Positions 43,961 to 57,145 of a stretch of DNA of 64,000 nucleotides are shown piece by piece. The position numbers and the translations under genes were made by a program. The number at the start of each line of letters is the position of its first letter. Positions within the stretch are counted from its first letter, which is position 1. The notes beneath the pieces are model-generated. The model was not told where the DNA came from and searched no databases. It saw only the letters and a program-made list of their open reading frames with translations. The stretch comes from Anisus vortex (Eukaryota > Mollusca > Gastropoda > Planorbidae), in NCBI GenBank assembly GCA_949126835.1, contig OX421500.1, positions 27,979,491 through 28,043,490 of the forward strand, written 5' to 3'.

Positions 43961-44699
43961 CAGTAAAAAAAAAAAAAGGGAAAATATTAATATAAACCAA
44001 ATGTTTAGGATTCATTTTTGCCTGTTATTATTGAGACAGAAGGCATCGGGGAACCGAATTTCCAATTGATTTCTTTGAGTTGTCATAGTTAATAACCAGG
44101 AAGACACCATAGGAATTGATTAAGCTAAAACCCTCGGTACAATACAAGACTTAAGTCTGTGGTAAGGGAATCTAAGAATTAAAGAAAAAAAAAACAAGAA
44201 ATCGACTTGATTACAACAGTAACTTAAATTATGTTTTGTTTATGCGCCAGTAGACAAGTGGGTCGAAGGCAGTAAACAAGAGACTAAAGGACTATATAAC
44301 CCTTAATTCAATCAATAGGAAAACAACAGACCCATTATCAGCGCTACTGTTCAACATTCATTTATATAGAATTAAATCTTTGAATCCATTTCCCCAACTG
44401 TCAGTCTCGCAGTTTCCGCTATGCGCATTTAGAATTCATTTGTATTTTTATTTTTGTTTAGTGCCAATGTAAGGGAAATAACCGGTATAAGAGAGGATAG
44501 AGTACTTACAAATTTAATTGTCTCCCTTGCTCTCTCTCCCTTGTTGAGGAGATGGGTGACAGCTGACAATGATTGTCGTGTCCATAATTAATTTATAAGT
44601 AGAGAGTCTTTCTGAAATGAAACAAATACAAACAATCAATATTTGAAATACTTTTCATGACATTAGTTGTTGTTTTTTGTTTGTTATTGAAAATAGGAT
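43961..44699. other. Unassigned AT-rich sequence
   Basis: Nothing recognised. Confidence 0.5.
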
Positions 44700-45155
44700 A
44701 TTAAATTTGTGTTGATATAAAAAGTAACATATTATATTAAAAACAGCTAACAATACGTTTTTGTTGATATCAAATGTAAAATATTATATTACAGTCAGGA
44801 TAGCATTACGTTTTTGTTGATATCAAATGTAAAATATTATATTAAAGGCAGGATAACATTACATTTTTGTTGATATCAAATGTAAAATATTATATTACAC
44901 ACATGATAACATTACGTTTTTGTTGATATCAAATGTAAAATATTATATTACAAACAGGATAATGTTAAGTTTTTATAGATATTAATTGTAACATGTTATA
45001 TTATTATATGACAAAGAAGATAACATTAGGTTTTTATTGATATCAAATGTAAAATATGCAATTACAGGCAGAATAACATTAAGTTTTTGTTGATATCAAA
45101 TGTAAAATATTATATTAAAGATAAGACAACATTAATTTTCTTCATACTAAATGTA
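44700..45155. repeat. About 53-bp tandem repeat, eight or nine units
   Basis: Repeated GTTTTTGTTGATATCAAATG plus TAAAATATTATATTA, then a variable AGGATAACATTA part. Confidence 0.92.
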
Positions 45156-46232
45156 ACATCGATGCCATAAGTGCGTGCTGAATTTGTTAAATAGCTCACA
45201 AAGCCCTGTTTGTGATGCACTCATAAGTTAGAATTGAATGCTTGCTTTAAGCAAAACTATTTTACTATGTCTGCTTTGTTTGAACATATTATTTAAAAAA
45301 AACACACTTTTTTATGGTGTTCTATTTGTGTAGTCATAGTTTGAGATAGACCTAATATGAATATCTAACAAATGTGAACCTCCAACACAAATTGTGCCTC
45401 AAGCTATTTTGAGCTACAGCCAAAAATATGCCGTAGTGGTGTAAAATATGGATTTTCGGATTTGATAAAGAAATGTATTAATTTCTGCTCATTTCTGTGT
45501 TAAGTTTTTGTTCTAAAAAAAATATAAACTATTTAAAAATGTTTTAAAAGTAGCACTCTGTATTGTTTCATCCATAAAAGCAAGATAGTAGGTTTGAAAT
45601 TTCTCAAAATCACGTTTCAGACATTAGACATTGGGTACAGTAAAACCCCTATAGCTAAAAGACTATTTCTACAATTTTGAAACAATTTTTACCATTGAAA
45701 TCAGCATTTAAGTTCCTACAAGGATCGCTAAATAACTCAAAATAACCCTAGGACACAATGCGACTCAATTCGTGGTGGAGGGTCACAGATATTTGACTTG
45801 TAATATGTCATATGTGTACGTCAAAATACAATTAATGAATAAATAGTTACATGCTTTTTGTGATTTGAATGTAGCTGAAAGATGCATTTATATGCTTATG
45901 TTAAAACAAATACTTTAGAGATTTTATGAGATAATAACGCATAAAATGATACATTGCAATTATTTTCTAATTTGAAAACTTTATGTTATCTTCGTTTTTG
46001 TGACTTTTATTACTTCGTGAAAAAAAGCTTCTGGTGTTACGAGACCCACTTTCCATCATTATATCTAGATGAAACGTGGCACATAGACTTGTAGCCGATG
46101 ACAATACATTCTACATGTGTATTATATTGCCGCCATACACCAAACCCCTAAAATGAGATTGTGGGTTTTTCATAAGGCTTTTCTGTGTGTATCCAAAACT
46201 TCTTCTGGCTAATAATAGTTTTCAAAATATTA
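45156..46232. other. Unassigned 1.1 kb
   Basis: No gene recognised. Parts (about 45360-45790 and 46010-46150) have the more balanced composition often seen in old mobile elements, but I cannot name one. Confidence 0.4.
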
Positions 46233-46340
46233 CCGTCGGACCAATTAAATCAACATGGCGGTGTGTAATTTACAAGTTTCATTGGCCAAAACATACTAAG
46301 GAATTATGCGGCAAGCACAGTGCCCTACCTACTTTAATGT
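46233..46340 (-). mobile_element. Degenerate SINE tail and body fragment
   Basis: TACCGTCGGACCAATTAAAT and TTTCATTGGCCAAAACATAC, then GCACAGTGCCC, follow the minus-strand SINE order. Confidence 0.65.
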
Positions 46341-46504
46341 TTTGAAGGAACAAAGAAAATGCAAAGACAAAATACAATTAATGAATTCATAAGAATTTTG
46401 TTTTTGTTTTGTGAGCTCTTTCAATGGCATTGTTTAACTGTGTGTTAAAACTTAGTTTTGGTATTCTTATTTATTCAACCAGACTTTATTGACTTATGAA
46501 ACTG

Positions 46505-46915
46505 ATGCAATTAAAAATAACATCCCTAGCATATTACAATAACATTCAATAACATCCCTAGTTTATTACAATAACATTCAATAACATCTCTAACATTAAA
46601 TAACATCCCTAACATTCAATAACATCCCTAAAATTCATTAACTTCCGTAGCATTTACAATAACATTCAATAACATCCCTAACATTCAATAACATCCCTAG
46701 CATTCAATAACATCTCTAGCATATTACACAAACATTCAATAACATCTTTAGCATATTACAATAACATCTTTAGCATATTACACTGACATTCAATAACATC
46801 TCTAGCATATTACAATAACATTCAATAACATCTCTATTATATTACACAAACATTCACATCTCTAGCATATTACAATTACATCTTTAGCAGATTACACTGA
46901 CATTCAATAATACAA
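46505..46915. repeat. Irregular tandem repeat of ACATTCAATAACATCCCTAGC type
   Basis: Words CATTCAATAACATC, CCTAGCATATTACAATA and CTCTAGCATATTACAC alternate with variable unit lengths. Confidence 0.88.
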
Positions 46916-47540
46916 CTAGCAAACAAAAATTTAAATTAAAGACATCCCTTTAATTAAAATCACAAAAGTAAACAATGGCCATATCACAAAATAAATATAT
47001 TCCATCAAACACAAGTTCTTTGTATGAGACTTTTGTTTTGTTTGCATCATTTTGTTCATTTCTATAAACAATGCTTGTGACATTTCTGGATTACATGTAA
47101 TTTTTCAGTGTTATTATTCCAGATGATGAAGTCGAAAAAGAAAAACTATTCTATTCATATGTTTTAATGAATGCTGTACAATAATAATAACATTGTTTTT
47201 TTTTATCCTAACAAAGACACAATACATCTTTTATCTTTAGATTTTGCAGGAAATTTTCCTTGAATCGCAAGAAAACTTCACGGCCCAGAATCAATTCTCC
47301 ACAGCAAGATGGCGTACAGTGTTTAAAATGAAACAAACAACAAACTTTGATTATTTACTTTATAAATGTATGAGGAAAGAAACAAAACAGGCAAGAAAAA
47401 AAATTGTTGATGATTTTCAAAAGTTGATAAATCTGTTTCTGTTTCAAATCATACTTGGGGTTTAGCTTCTGAGAGAATGAAAAAGGGCTGACGGCTTACA
47501 TTATAATAATATACCGATTTGATGTTTAGCCTTAAGGCAG
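46916..47540. other. Unassigned sequence
   Basis: An open frame at 47244-47465 shows no recognisable domain. Confidence 0.4.
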
Positions 47541-47617
47541 AGACACACACACACATACATACGGACACACACACACGGACACACACACGGACACACACAC
47601 ACAGACATGGACACACA
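47541..47617. repeat. CA-rich microsatellite
   Basis: CACACA runs separated by GGACA and TACATA interruptions. Confidence 0.93.
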
Positions 47618-49032
47618 AATGAAGAAGATGAACATAAAGCTGGGACATGAAGAGTTATTGGCCTCTTTCATTACAAGCTGCACAAATCAATACATTGTGG
47701 AGGGCAAGTAGCGCAAAGTATGATGGGACATGAAGCAAATTGAAATGCAAAAAGGAGGGTGAGGGGAGGGTGGGAGAGTGTTTGGACTTGGGATCTTTGA
47801 ATAGAGAGGTCTGGAATCTAGAGTCAAGAATGTGTCTCTCTGTGTGTGTCTGTGTGTGTTTGTGTCAGTGAGTGACATGTGAATGGCCATTGGTTAAGGA
47901 CAATAAACTCGAGGATGTCAAACTGATGACAAGACAGACTGTTTCTAACGGACAGTGGAATGTCAGCATTAAGGCTGTTGGAACTGAGAGATAGGAATGA
48001 TGAGTATGTGGGCGGAGAGATGGGATGATTTGTTTTTAAGAAGAAATTGTTGAAATTTTTTTTTAAGGTTTTGATGTAAAATATTTGAATTGATTCGTCA
48101 GTGACAAAAAATATAGAAAAAATCGTACTCATTTGGCAATTCATATGCACACAGTGCACATAGGTTGAAAATATTTAATGAATAAAAAATTTATAAAATA
48201 TAAAGATAAAAAATTAAAAGATAAAATAATCTTTCGTTGCGGACACAAATAGAGAAATAAAAAATAAAAGCTAAATAAATCAAATGATTTATATTTGTAC
48301 TTGTAGCAGAACTGAGGGCTTATCAATACAAAGGCAATAGGAACTTCAAGGTAACGAGAAAATGTGGATAGTTGGCAAATATTAAATAACAAAATGGTTG
48401 TCAATAGTAAAAAGATACATGAATTTCAATATAGTTGTGTTTCATCATTGATTGACATTATCCTATATATGTTACTAGACACATGTGTATAAAATGGTAA
48501 TAGATAATAAGTAGATGAATATAACGTATAGCTCAAAACTAAAAACTCAAAACTATAATAATATGGCTTTCTTTAACATTGCATGAAAATGTAAGACCAG
48601 AAACAAAGTTGGATCGTGAGTGTAGAGCGTTCTATACAAGCGTGTCCCCCCTCCCCCACCCCACACATCACACACCCTGCATTCAATTTAGCGCAGCAAC
48701 CGATAAACAAACACGCTTTTAATCCCCTTGAGGGGGTCCTATACACTACACATACAGCTTGATACGCGTCGATCCTTGGAGAAGAAATTATTGAACTCTT
48801 TTAGGCGACGAAAATGGTGTGGTTTTTTTTACTAAATCTTCTCTTGAAATATGCCGCCCTCGTCAGCCATCTCGGTTTGTCTACATCACGAGTCAGCCAC
48901 TGTCGTCCTATACTAATATAAATAATAAAGATACTGTAATTGGAGCGTAGAGGGGAATGAGAGGTCAGAGGTCAAAATGTGTAGGAACTAAAAAGTAAAC
49001 GAATTTCTTAACGCATAAAATTCTGTCTTTTG
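47618..49032. other. Unassigned 1.4 kb
   Basis: Contains a TG-rich tract at about 47836-47865. Otherwise nothing recognised. Confidence 0.45.
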
Positions 49033-49210
49033 TTAAGAAGTCTGTGAAAATTCGAGAAAGGAAGTGACATCAAAGCTAACTTAAGTCTGCAGAAATTCCA
49101 GAAAGAAATAATGACGTCAAACATAAAAGTCAGTAAAAAAAAATTTGAAAGGCAGTGATGTCATATCTTCCCTTTTTTTAAGATTTAAGAAAGGAAGTGA
49201 CGTCAAACCA
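49033..49210. repeat. Degenerate repeat of about 60 bp with CRE-like cores
   Basis: GAAAGGAAGTGACATCAAA, GAAAGAAATAATGACGTCAA, AAAGGCAGTGATGTCAT and GAAAGGAAGTGACGTCAAA follow one another. Two contain a perfect TGACGTCA (49112-49119, 49198-49205). Confidence 0.65.
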
Positions 49211-49577
49211 CATACAAGAAAATAACAATTCGCATCAATTAAAGTTAATCTCATGAGTGACGTTTTAAATAGACGTCCACCTGTATAACTTATGAAAATG
49301 ACATATTGATAATCTTAGCTCTCTGCACAAGTCTGCACAAGTGGTTTATGTTCGCTAGAGTGATATAACACAAATAAAGCAGTAATAAACCGAAGCGTAA
49401 ACATTCTTCCCCCCATAAAGGTGCCATAATGTTATCATAGAGAACTTCTTAATATGTAGACAATCCAGTCAATCAAACTTTTGGAGCGAGACAAGAGGCG
49501 AAAAGTCCGTTATTGTTAAGAGATAAGGTGGACAACTAAAACATCGCCTTCTGGTCCCAATATATTACTTCTGTATC
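49211..49577. other. Unassigned sequence
   Basis: Nothing recognised. Confidence 0.45.
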
Positions 49578-50060
49578 CATGGACCTCAAAGCTGGGGAAG
49601 TGTGTAAACCACCGATACGCTCCTATTAAGAGTACCCCGGTGGGTTAACGCATGGGAGACAGCTACTGTTGTAATTCCGAGAAGTCATCGCACTGTCCCC
49701 GATACTCGATGGGGGAGGAAGCAAAGTGCGCAACAGCGTGTTCCATCATGCCCAGGTGCCTGGATATCCAGGCCTATTGTCTGTAATTTTAATCTACCGG
49801 GCGACAGTGCAGGAATACGAGCCACCACGTTAATGATCCGAGGGGGAATCCTCAAGTGGGGAGTAACAGAGTAGTGCGTGGGACAACGGACAACCGTACC
49901 CTTTGTCGCGGGGTGGCTAGTCTCGGACAGGATCTTGCTGTGCCCCACCTTGATCCGCCCCTCTACGTCGTCACGCCCTGGACGTAAGATCGTCCAGTTG
50001 TTTCCTGTGTCATATAGTAGCGTACACAAAACGTTTCACCTTTTAACCTCCTTACACTTT
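49578..50060. mobile_element. Unknown balanced-composition repeat, longer copy
   Basis: Its left 135 bp (GGACCTCAAAGCTGGGGAAG, GTGTAAACCACCGATACGCT, CGCATGGGAGACAGCTACTG) recur at 50699-50840. A 114-codon minus-strand frame at 49685-50029 shows no motif I know. Composition and repetition suggest a mobile-element segment rather than a gene. Confidence 0.45.
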
Positions 50061-50349
50061 CGGCATCAAGTCTACAGGCTTCACGTAGACCAACTTTTGA
50101 CTAAACTTCAAATTCTTTGACCTGATCATTTTCTATACTTCTATTTCGTGACCCACCAACCTTGTTATCGCTCACACTGGCCTATAGGTCACATGTAACA
50201 TGTGAATTTTCATAAAACCTGAATGAATTTGGGTTTAATGACCTCATAGAGCATGCGAATTTTCACCCCATTTTCAAAACTAATGTCTATACCCCAGGGC
50301 TGAAGCTAAAATTAGGTTTAACTATCCCCGTGTCATCTAGCAGTGAAAT
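50061..50349. other. Unassigned sequence
   Basis: Nothing recognised. Confidence 0.5.
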
Positions 50350-50603
50350 GTAAAAGTACCCGTTGAACCAATTTGATCCATAGGATCCGGTGAAGCTGCG
50401 TTCACCAGTTTCTGTGGCCACGGCATACTAGGTGATTGTACGGCCAGCACTATGCACAGCCGCCTTTACTTTACCCCAACTAAGGTCAGGTACCCGTCAG
50501 AGCTGGGTAGACTCAGGGACACCCTTCAGACCCGGGAAAACATCCTAGCCTGCACCAGGATTCGAACCCGGGAACGCCCTGCCGCTCGGCTACCGTGCCC
50601 CAT
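50350..50603 (-). mobile_element. Near full-length SINE
   Basis: Complete tail, body, B box (GGATTCGAACCCGGG in plus text) and an A box mirrored as CCGCTCGGCTACCG. About 25 bases of the head between the two boxes are deleted. Sequence is close to the family consensus. Confidence 0.92.
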
Positions 50604-50698
50604 ATAGTACTATCAGCATTGCAACAAGATAACTAGATCAGGACTTTTTGCTCTAACTATAACGGTACCGGGTCTCGATTCATTATTGGGGAAACGCT
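50604..50698. other. Spacer
   Basis: Nothing recognised. Confidence 0.5.
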
Positions 50699-50857
50699 GA
50701 TGGACCTCAAAGCTGGTGAAGTGTGTAAACCACCGATACGCTCTTATTAAAAGTACCCCGGTGGGCTAACGCATGGGAGACAGCTACTGTTGTAATTCCG
50801 AGATGTCATTGCACTTGCCCGGATACTCCGTAGGGAAGTGCAGTTTTCACAAAGCAA
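50699..50857. repeat. Second, truncated copy of the 49.6-kb repeat
   Basis: GGACCTCAAAGCTGGTGAAG through GACAGCTACTGTTGTAATTC matches the first copy at 1121 bp distance. It diverges after about 50830, just before the 27-bp satellite starts. Confidence 0.85.
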
Positions 50858-53800
50858 GTTTTCATTATATTGGATGTGATTAATGTTTTCATTATATTGG
50901 ATGTGATGAATGTTTTCATTATATTGGATGTGATTAATGTTTTCATTATATTGGATGTGATTAATGTTTTCATTATATTGGATGTGATTAATGTTTTCAT
51001 TATATTGGATGTGATAAATGTTTTCATTATATTGGATGTGATTAATGTTTTCATTATATTGGATGTGATTAATGTTTTCATTATATTGGATGTGATTAAT
51101 GTTTTCATTATATTGGATGTGATTAATGTTTTCATTATATTGGATGTGATTAATGTTTTCATTATATTGGATGTGATTAATGTTTTCATTATATTGGATG
51201 TGATTAATGTTTTCATTATATTGGATGTGATGAATGTTTTCATTATATTGGATGTGATTAATGTTTTCATTATATTGGATGTGATGAATGTTTTCATTAT
51301 ATTGGATGTGATTAATGTTTTCATTATATTGGATGTGATTAATGTTTTCATTATATTGGATGTGATTAATGTTTTCATTATATTGGATGTGATTAATGTT
51401 TTCATTATATTGGATGTGATTAATGTTTTCATTATATTGGATGTGATTAATGTTTTCATTATATTGGATGTGATTAATGTTTTCATTATATTGGATGTGA
51501 TGAATGTTTTCATTATATTGGATGTGATGAATGTTTTCATTATATTGGATGTGATGAATGTTTTCATTATATTGGATGTGATTAATGTTTTCATTATATT
51601 GGATGTGATTAATGTTTTCATTATATTGGATGTGATTAATGTTTTCATTATATTGGATGTGATTAATGTTTTCATTATATTGGATGTGATTAATGTTTTC
51701 ATTATATTGGATGTGATTAATGTTTTCATTATATTGGATGTGATGAATGTTTTCATTATATTGGATGTGATTAATGTTTTCATTATATTGGATGTGATGA
51801 ATGTTTTCATTATATTGGATGTGATTAATGTTTTCATTATATTGGATGTGATTAATGTTTTCATTATATTGGATGTGATTAATGTTTTCATTATATTGGA
51901 TGTGATTAATGTTTTCATTATATTGGATGTGATTAATGTTTTCATTATATTGGATGTGATGAATGTTTTCATTATATTGGATGTGATTAATGTTTTCATT
52001 ATATTGGATGTGATGAATGTTTTCATTATATTGGATGTGATTAATGTTTTCATTATATTGGATGTGATTAATGTTTTCATTATATTGGATGTGATTAATG
52101 TTTTCATTATATTGGATGTGATTAATGTTTTCATTATATTGGATGTGATTAATGTTTTCATTATATTGGATGTGATGAATGTTTTCATTATATTGGATGT
52201 GATTAATGTTTTCATTATATTGGATGTGATTAATGTTTTCATTATATTGGATGTGATTAATGTTTTCATTATATTGGATGTGATAAATGTTTTCATTATA
52301 TTGGATGTGATTAATGTTTTCATTATATTGGATGTGATTAATGTTTTCATTATATTGGATGTGATTAATGTTTTCATTATATTGGATGTGATTAATGTTT
52401 TCATTATATTGGATGTGATTAATGTTTTCATTATATTGGATGTGATTAATGTTTTCATTATATTGGATGTGATTAATGTTTTCATTATATTGGATGTGAT
52501 GAATGTTTTCATTATATTGGATGTGATTAATGTTTTCATTATATTGGATGTGATGAATGTTTTCATTATATTGGATGTGATTAATGTTTTCATTATATTG
52601 GATGTGATTAATGTTTTCATTATATTGGATGTGATTAATGTTTTCATTATATTGGATGTGATTAATGTTTTCATTATATTGGATGTGATTAATGTTTTCA
52701 TTATATTGGATGTGATTAATGTTTTCATTATATTGGATGTGATTAATGTTTTCATTATATTGGATGTGATGAATGTTTTCATTATATTGGATGTGATGAA
52801 TGTTTTCATTATATTGGATGTGATGAATGTTTTCATTATATTGGATGTGATTAATGTTTTCATTATATTGGATGTGATTAATGTTTTCATTATATTGGAT
52901 GTGATTAATGTTTTCATTATATTGGATGTGATTAATGTTTTCATTATATTGGATGTGATTAATGTTTTCATTATATTGGATGTGATTAATGTTTTCATTA
53001 TATTGGATGTGATGAATGTTTTCATTATATTGGATGTGATTAATGTTTTCATTATATTGGATGTGATGAATGTTTTCATTATATTGGATGTGATTAATGT
53101 TTTCATTATATTGGATGTGATTAATGTTTTCATTATATTGGATGTGATTAATGTTTTCATTATATTGGATGTGATTAATGTTTTCATTATATTGGATGTG
53201 ATTAATGTTTTCATTATATTGGATGTGATGAATGTTTTCATTATATTGGATGTGATTAATGTTTTCATTATATTGGATGTGATGAATGTTTTCATTATAT
53301 TGGATGTGATTAATGTTTTCATTATTTTGGATGTGATTAATGTTTTCATTATATTGGATGTGATTAATGTTTTCATTATATTGGATGTGATTAATGTTTT
53401 CATTATATTGGATGTGATTAATGTTTTCATTATATTGGATGTGATTAATGTTTTCATTATATTGGATGTGATTAATGTTTTCATTATATTGGATGTGATT
53501 AATGTTTTCATTATATTGGATGTGATTAATGTTTTCATTATATTGGATGTGATTAATGTTTTCATTATATTGGATGTGATTAATGTTTTCATTATATTGG
53601 ATGTGATTAATGTTTTCATTATATTGGATGTGATTAATGTTTTCATTATATTGGATGTGATTAATGTTTTCATTATATTGGATGTGATTAATGTTTTCAT
53701 TATATTGGATGTGATTAATGTTTTCATTATATTGGATGTGATGAATGTTTTCATTATATTGGATGTGATTAATGTTTTCATTATATTGGATGTGATGAAT

Positions 53801-55340
53801 GTTTTCATTATATTGGATGTGATTAATGTTTTCATTATATTGGATGTGATTAATGTTTTCATTATATTGGATGTGATTAATGTTTTCATTATATTGGATG
53901 TGATTAATGTTTTCATTATATTGGATGTGATTAATGTTTTCATTATATTGGATGTGATTAATGTTTTCATTATATTGGATGTGATTAATGTTTTCATTAT
54001 ATTGGATGTGATTAATGTTTTCATTATATTGGATGTGATTAATGTTTTCATTATATTGGATGTGATTAATGTTTTCATTATATTGGATGTGATTAATGTT
54101 TTCATTATATTGGATGTGATTAATGTTTTCATTATATTGGATGTGATGAATGTTTTCATTATATTGGATGTGATTAATGTTTTCATTATATTGGATGTGA
54201 TGAATGTTTTCATTATATTGGATGTGATTAATGTTTTCATTATATTGGATGTGATTAATGTTTTCATTATATTGGATGTGATTAATGTTTTCATTATATT
54301 GGATGTGATTAATGTTTTCATTATATTGGATGTGATTAATGTTTTCATTATATTGGATGTGATGAATGTTTTCATTATATTGGATGTGATTAATGTTTTC
54401 ATTATATTGGATGTGATGAATGTTTTCATTATATTGGATGTGATTAATGTTTTCATTATATTGGATGTGATTAATGTTTTCATTATATTGGATGTGATTA
54501 ATGTTTTCATTATATTGGATGTGATTAATGTTTTCATTATATTGGATGTGATTAATGTTTTCATTATATTGGATGTGATTAATGTTTTCATTATATTGGA
54601 TGTGATTAATGTTTTCATTATATTGGATGTGATTAATGTTTTCATTATATTGGATGTGATTAATGTTTTCATTATATTGGATGTGATTAATGTTTTCATT
54701 ATATTGGATGTGATTAATGTTTTCATTATATTGGATGTGATTAATGTTTTCATTATATTGGATGTGATTAATGTTTTCATTATATTGGATGTGATTAATG
54801 TTTTCATTATATTGGATGTGATTAATGTTTTCATTATATTGGATGTGATTAATGTTTTCATTATATTGGATGTGATGAATGTTTTCATTATATTGGATGT
54901 GATTAATGTTTTCATTATATTGGATGTGATGAATGTTTTCATTATATTGGATGTGATTAATGTTTTCATTATATTGGATGTGATTAATGTTTTCATTATA
55001 TTGGATGTGATTAATGTTTTCATTATATTGGATGTGATTAATGTTTTCATTATATTGGATGTGATTAATGTTTTCATTATATTGGATGTGATTAATGTTT
55101 TCATTATATTGGATGTGATTAATGTTTTCATTATATTGGATGGGATTAATGTTTTCATTATATTGGATGTGATTAATGTTTTCATTATATTGGATGTGAT
55201 TAATGTTTTCATTATATTGGATGTGATTAATGTTTTCATTATATTGGATGTGATTAATGTTTTCATTATATTGGATGTGATTAATGTTTTCATTATATTG
55301 GATGTGATTAATGTTTTCATTATATTGGATGTGATTAATG
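50858..55340. repeat. 27-bp satellite, about 166 units, with higher-order structure
   Basis: The unit is TTGGATGTGATTAATGTTTT plus CATTATA. Length is strictly conserved (4483 bp, about 166 x 27). The main variant is GATGAATG for GATTAATG. From 50905 to about 53281, variant positions repeat every 1269 bp (47 units), including a rare GATAAATG at 51013 and 52282. From 53011 to about 54930, they repeat every 1134 bp (42 units). Open frames of about 1500 codons on both strands are periodicity artefacts: no start context, no domain, and both strands equally open. Confidence 0.99.
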
Positions 55341-55377
55341 CAAATACAAATAAAATAACAAAGAGAATATAATGAAA

Positions 55378-55430
55378 GTTTGTGTATATGTGTGTGTTTG
55401 TGTATATGTGTGTGTTTGTGTGTATGTGTT
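55378..55430. repeat. TG-rich microsatellite
   Basis: GTGTGTTTGTGTATATGTGT-type sequence. Confidence 0.85.
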
Positions 55431-55657
55431 ACATTTTGGTATTTGATTGTTGTGAATGATTTGAATACGTGAACTACAGTGGAGTCAATGGCAAGGTTAA
55501 ATTCAGTTTATATTTATTTATATGGTGGAGAAGAAATGTGAGGGTAGGAGTGGGGAAGGGGTAGTTTACATCAACCAATAGTTCTGTTAATGCACTATAT
55601 TAAAGGTGGGGTGAATCTAGTAAAATGATGTTTTTATCTGCTATTCATGTGTGAATA
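55431..55657. other. Spacer
   Basis: Nothing recognised. Confidence 0.5.
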
Positions 55658-55692
55658 AGAGAGAGAAAGATATCGTGCGTGTGTGTGTGTGA

Positions 55693-55724
<32 letters not shown>

Positions 55725-55946
55725 AAGATGGAGGAAACATAAATACACAGAAAAAGGGAGATAAGAGCAGAGACAGAGAAATTGAGAGTAAAAAAGAGAG
55801 GGAAACAAAGATGGAGGATAAGAAGGACAGAAAGATAGACAATGAAGGAGGAATAAATGATGAATAGAATGATAGAGAGTTGGTATAAAGGAAGAAAATG
55901 AAAGAAAGCTGGACATTAACAGAGAGGGAGATGTAAGGGATGGGAT

Positions 55947-55987
<41 letters not shown>

Positions 55988-56345
55988 GTGATAAAGAAAG
56001 AGAGAAAGAGAGACAGAAAGATAGAGAGAAAGAGAGAGACAAAGAAAGAGAGACAGAAAGATAGAGAGAGAGAGAGAGAGAAAGAGATACAGAGAGACAG
56101 AGAGAGTGAGAGAGAGAGATAAAGAAAGAGAGAAAGAGAGACAGAGAGAGTGAGAGAGAGAAAGAGAGAAAGAGAGACAGAGAGACAGAGAGAGTGAGAG
56201 AGAGAGAAAGAGAGACAGAGAGACAGAGAGACAGAGAGAGAGAGAGAGTGAAAGAGAGACAGAGAGACAGAGAGAGTGAGAGAGAGAGATAAAGAAAGAG
56301 AGAAAGTGTGAGAAAATGATAGATGGAAAGAAAGACACAGTAAGA
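55658..56345. repeat. GA-rich purine low-complexity region
   Basis: AGAGAGAGACAGAGAG-type sequence with GAGACAGA sub-repeats and a short TG run at the left. Minus-strand frames encode Ser/Leu low-complexity only. Confidence 0.95.
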
Positions 56346-57145
56346 GTGATAGATATGAAAAGCGATTTGCTTAATCTGAGCGATAGAGAAAGTTGGAGAA
56401 ATGTGGATGATGACTACATTGTGATTAAAAGGGCGGGGAGAGAAAAAATTAATTAGAAATATTTTAAAATATGGGAAGATTAAAGTGGATGAAAGTGCTG
56501 TAAAGTTAAAAGGTAAAATTAGAATTTAATAATTGAAATGTATTGATTTATTCTGTAAGTGTAGGATGTATAAACCGAGTTAAATCAAGAACACGTAGTC
56601 TACCTTATAAATAATGACATTGAAATATATTGATAGTTAAGTGAAATGTTTATAACGGTGATATTGTTTTCAATCTGTGTTCATGTCTATATAAAAGTTG
56701 AAGGTTGAATTTAGAACCATTTATTTTACTTGTGCCAAAATGAAAAATAATAATTTTTAATTTGTATCTTTTTGAATTATACATTTGGGTCATTTATTAC
56801 TAAAATATCGATTAGGCAATAAACTACACACAATTCAGCCATTCTTTCTTTATAGTTAGTCATCTTTTGTTATGCTTTAGACTTTAGACTTATGAATATT
56901 TAACCCCTTGACACCCAGAAACAAAGAAAAAATATACTATCTATATAAAGGATTAAAAAAATAACAAACATGTCGATCGGATGCATTTATTATGCACACA
57001 AAATGTGTACTCACTGCCCACCCACTCAGTCGCCCTTTACTAATAAAACTGATTTGTCATGTGGGCAGGGGGAAAGGGAAGGGGCGGCTGAAATTTCGTA
57101 ACTATGTGTTGTCATCGGAAACACGTATATGTATGAGACTTTAGC
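56346..57145. other. Unassigned sequence
   Basis: Mostly AT-rich, nothing recognised. A TTAACCCCTTGACACCC at about 56901 could be a piggyBac-like end, but no partner end is convincing. Confidence 0.4.

Noticed and set aside
49685..50029. 114-codon minus-strand frame as a gene
   Set aside because: It lies in a repeated block and shows no known motif; more likely mobile-element sequence.
50806..55372. Open frames of about 1500 codons on both strands encoding nine-residue repeats
   Set aside because: They follow from a stop-free 27-bp unit repeated in frame. Both strands are equally open, and no domain, signal peptide or coding bias appears.
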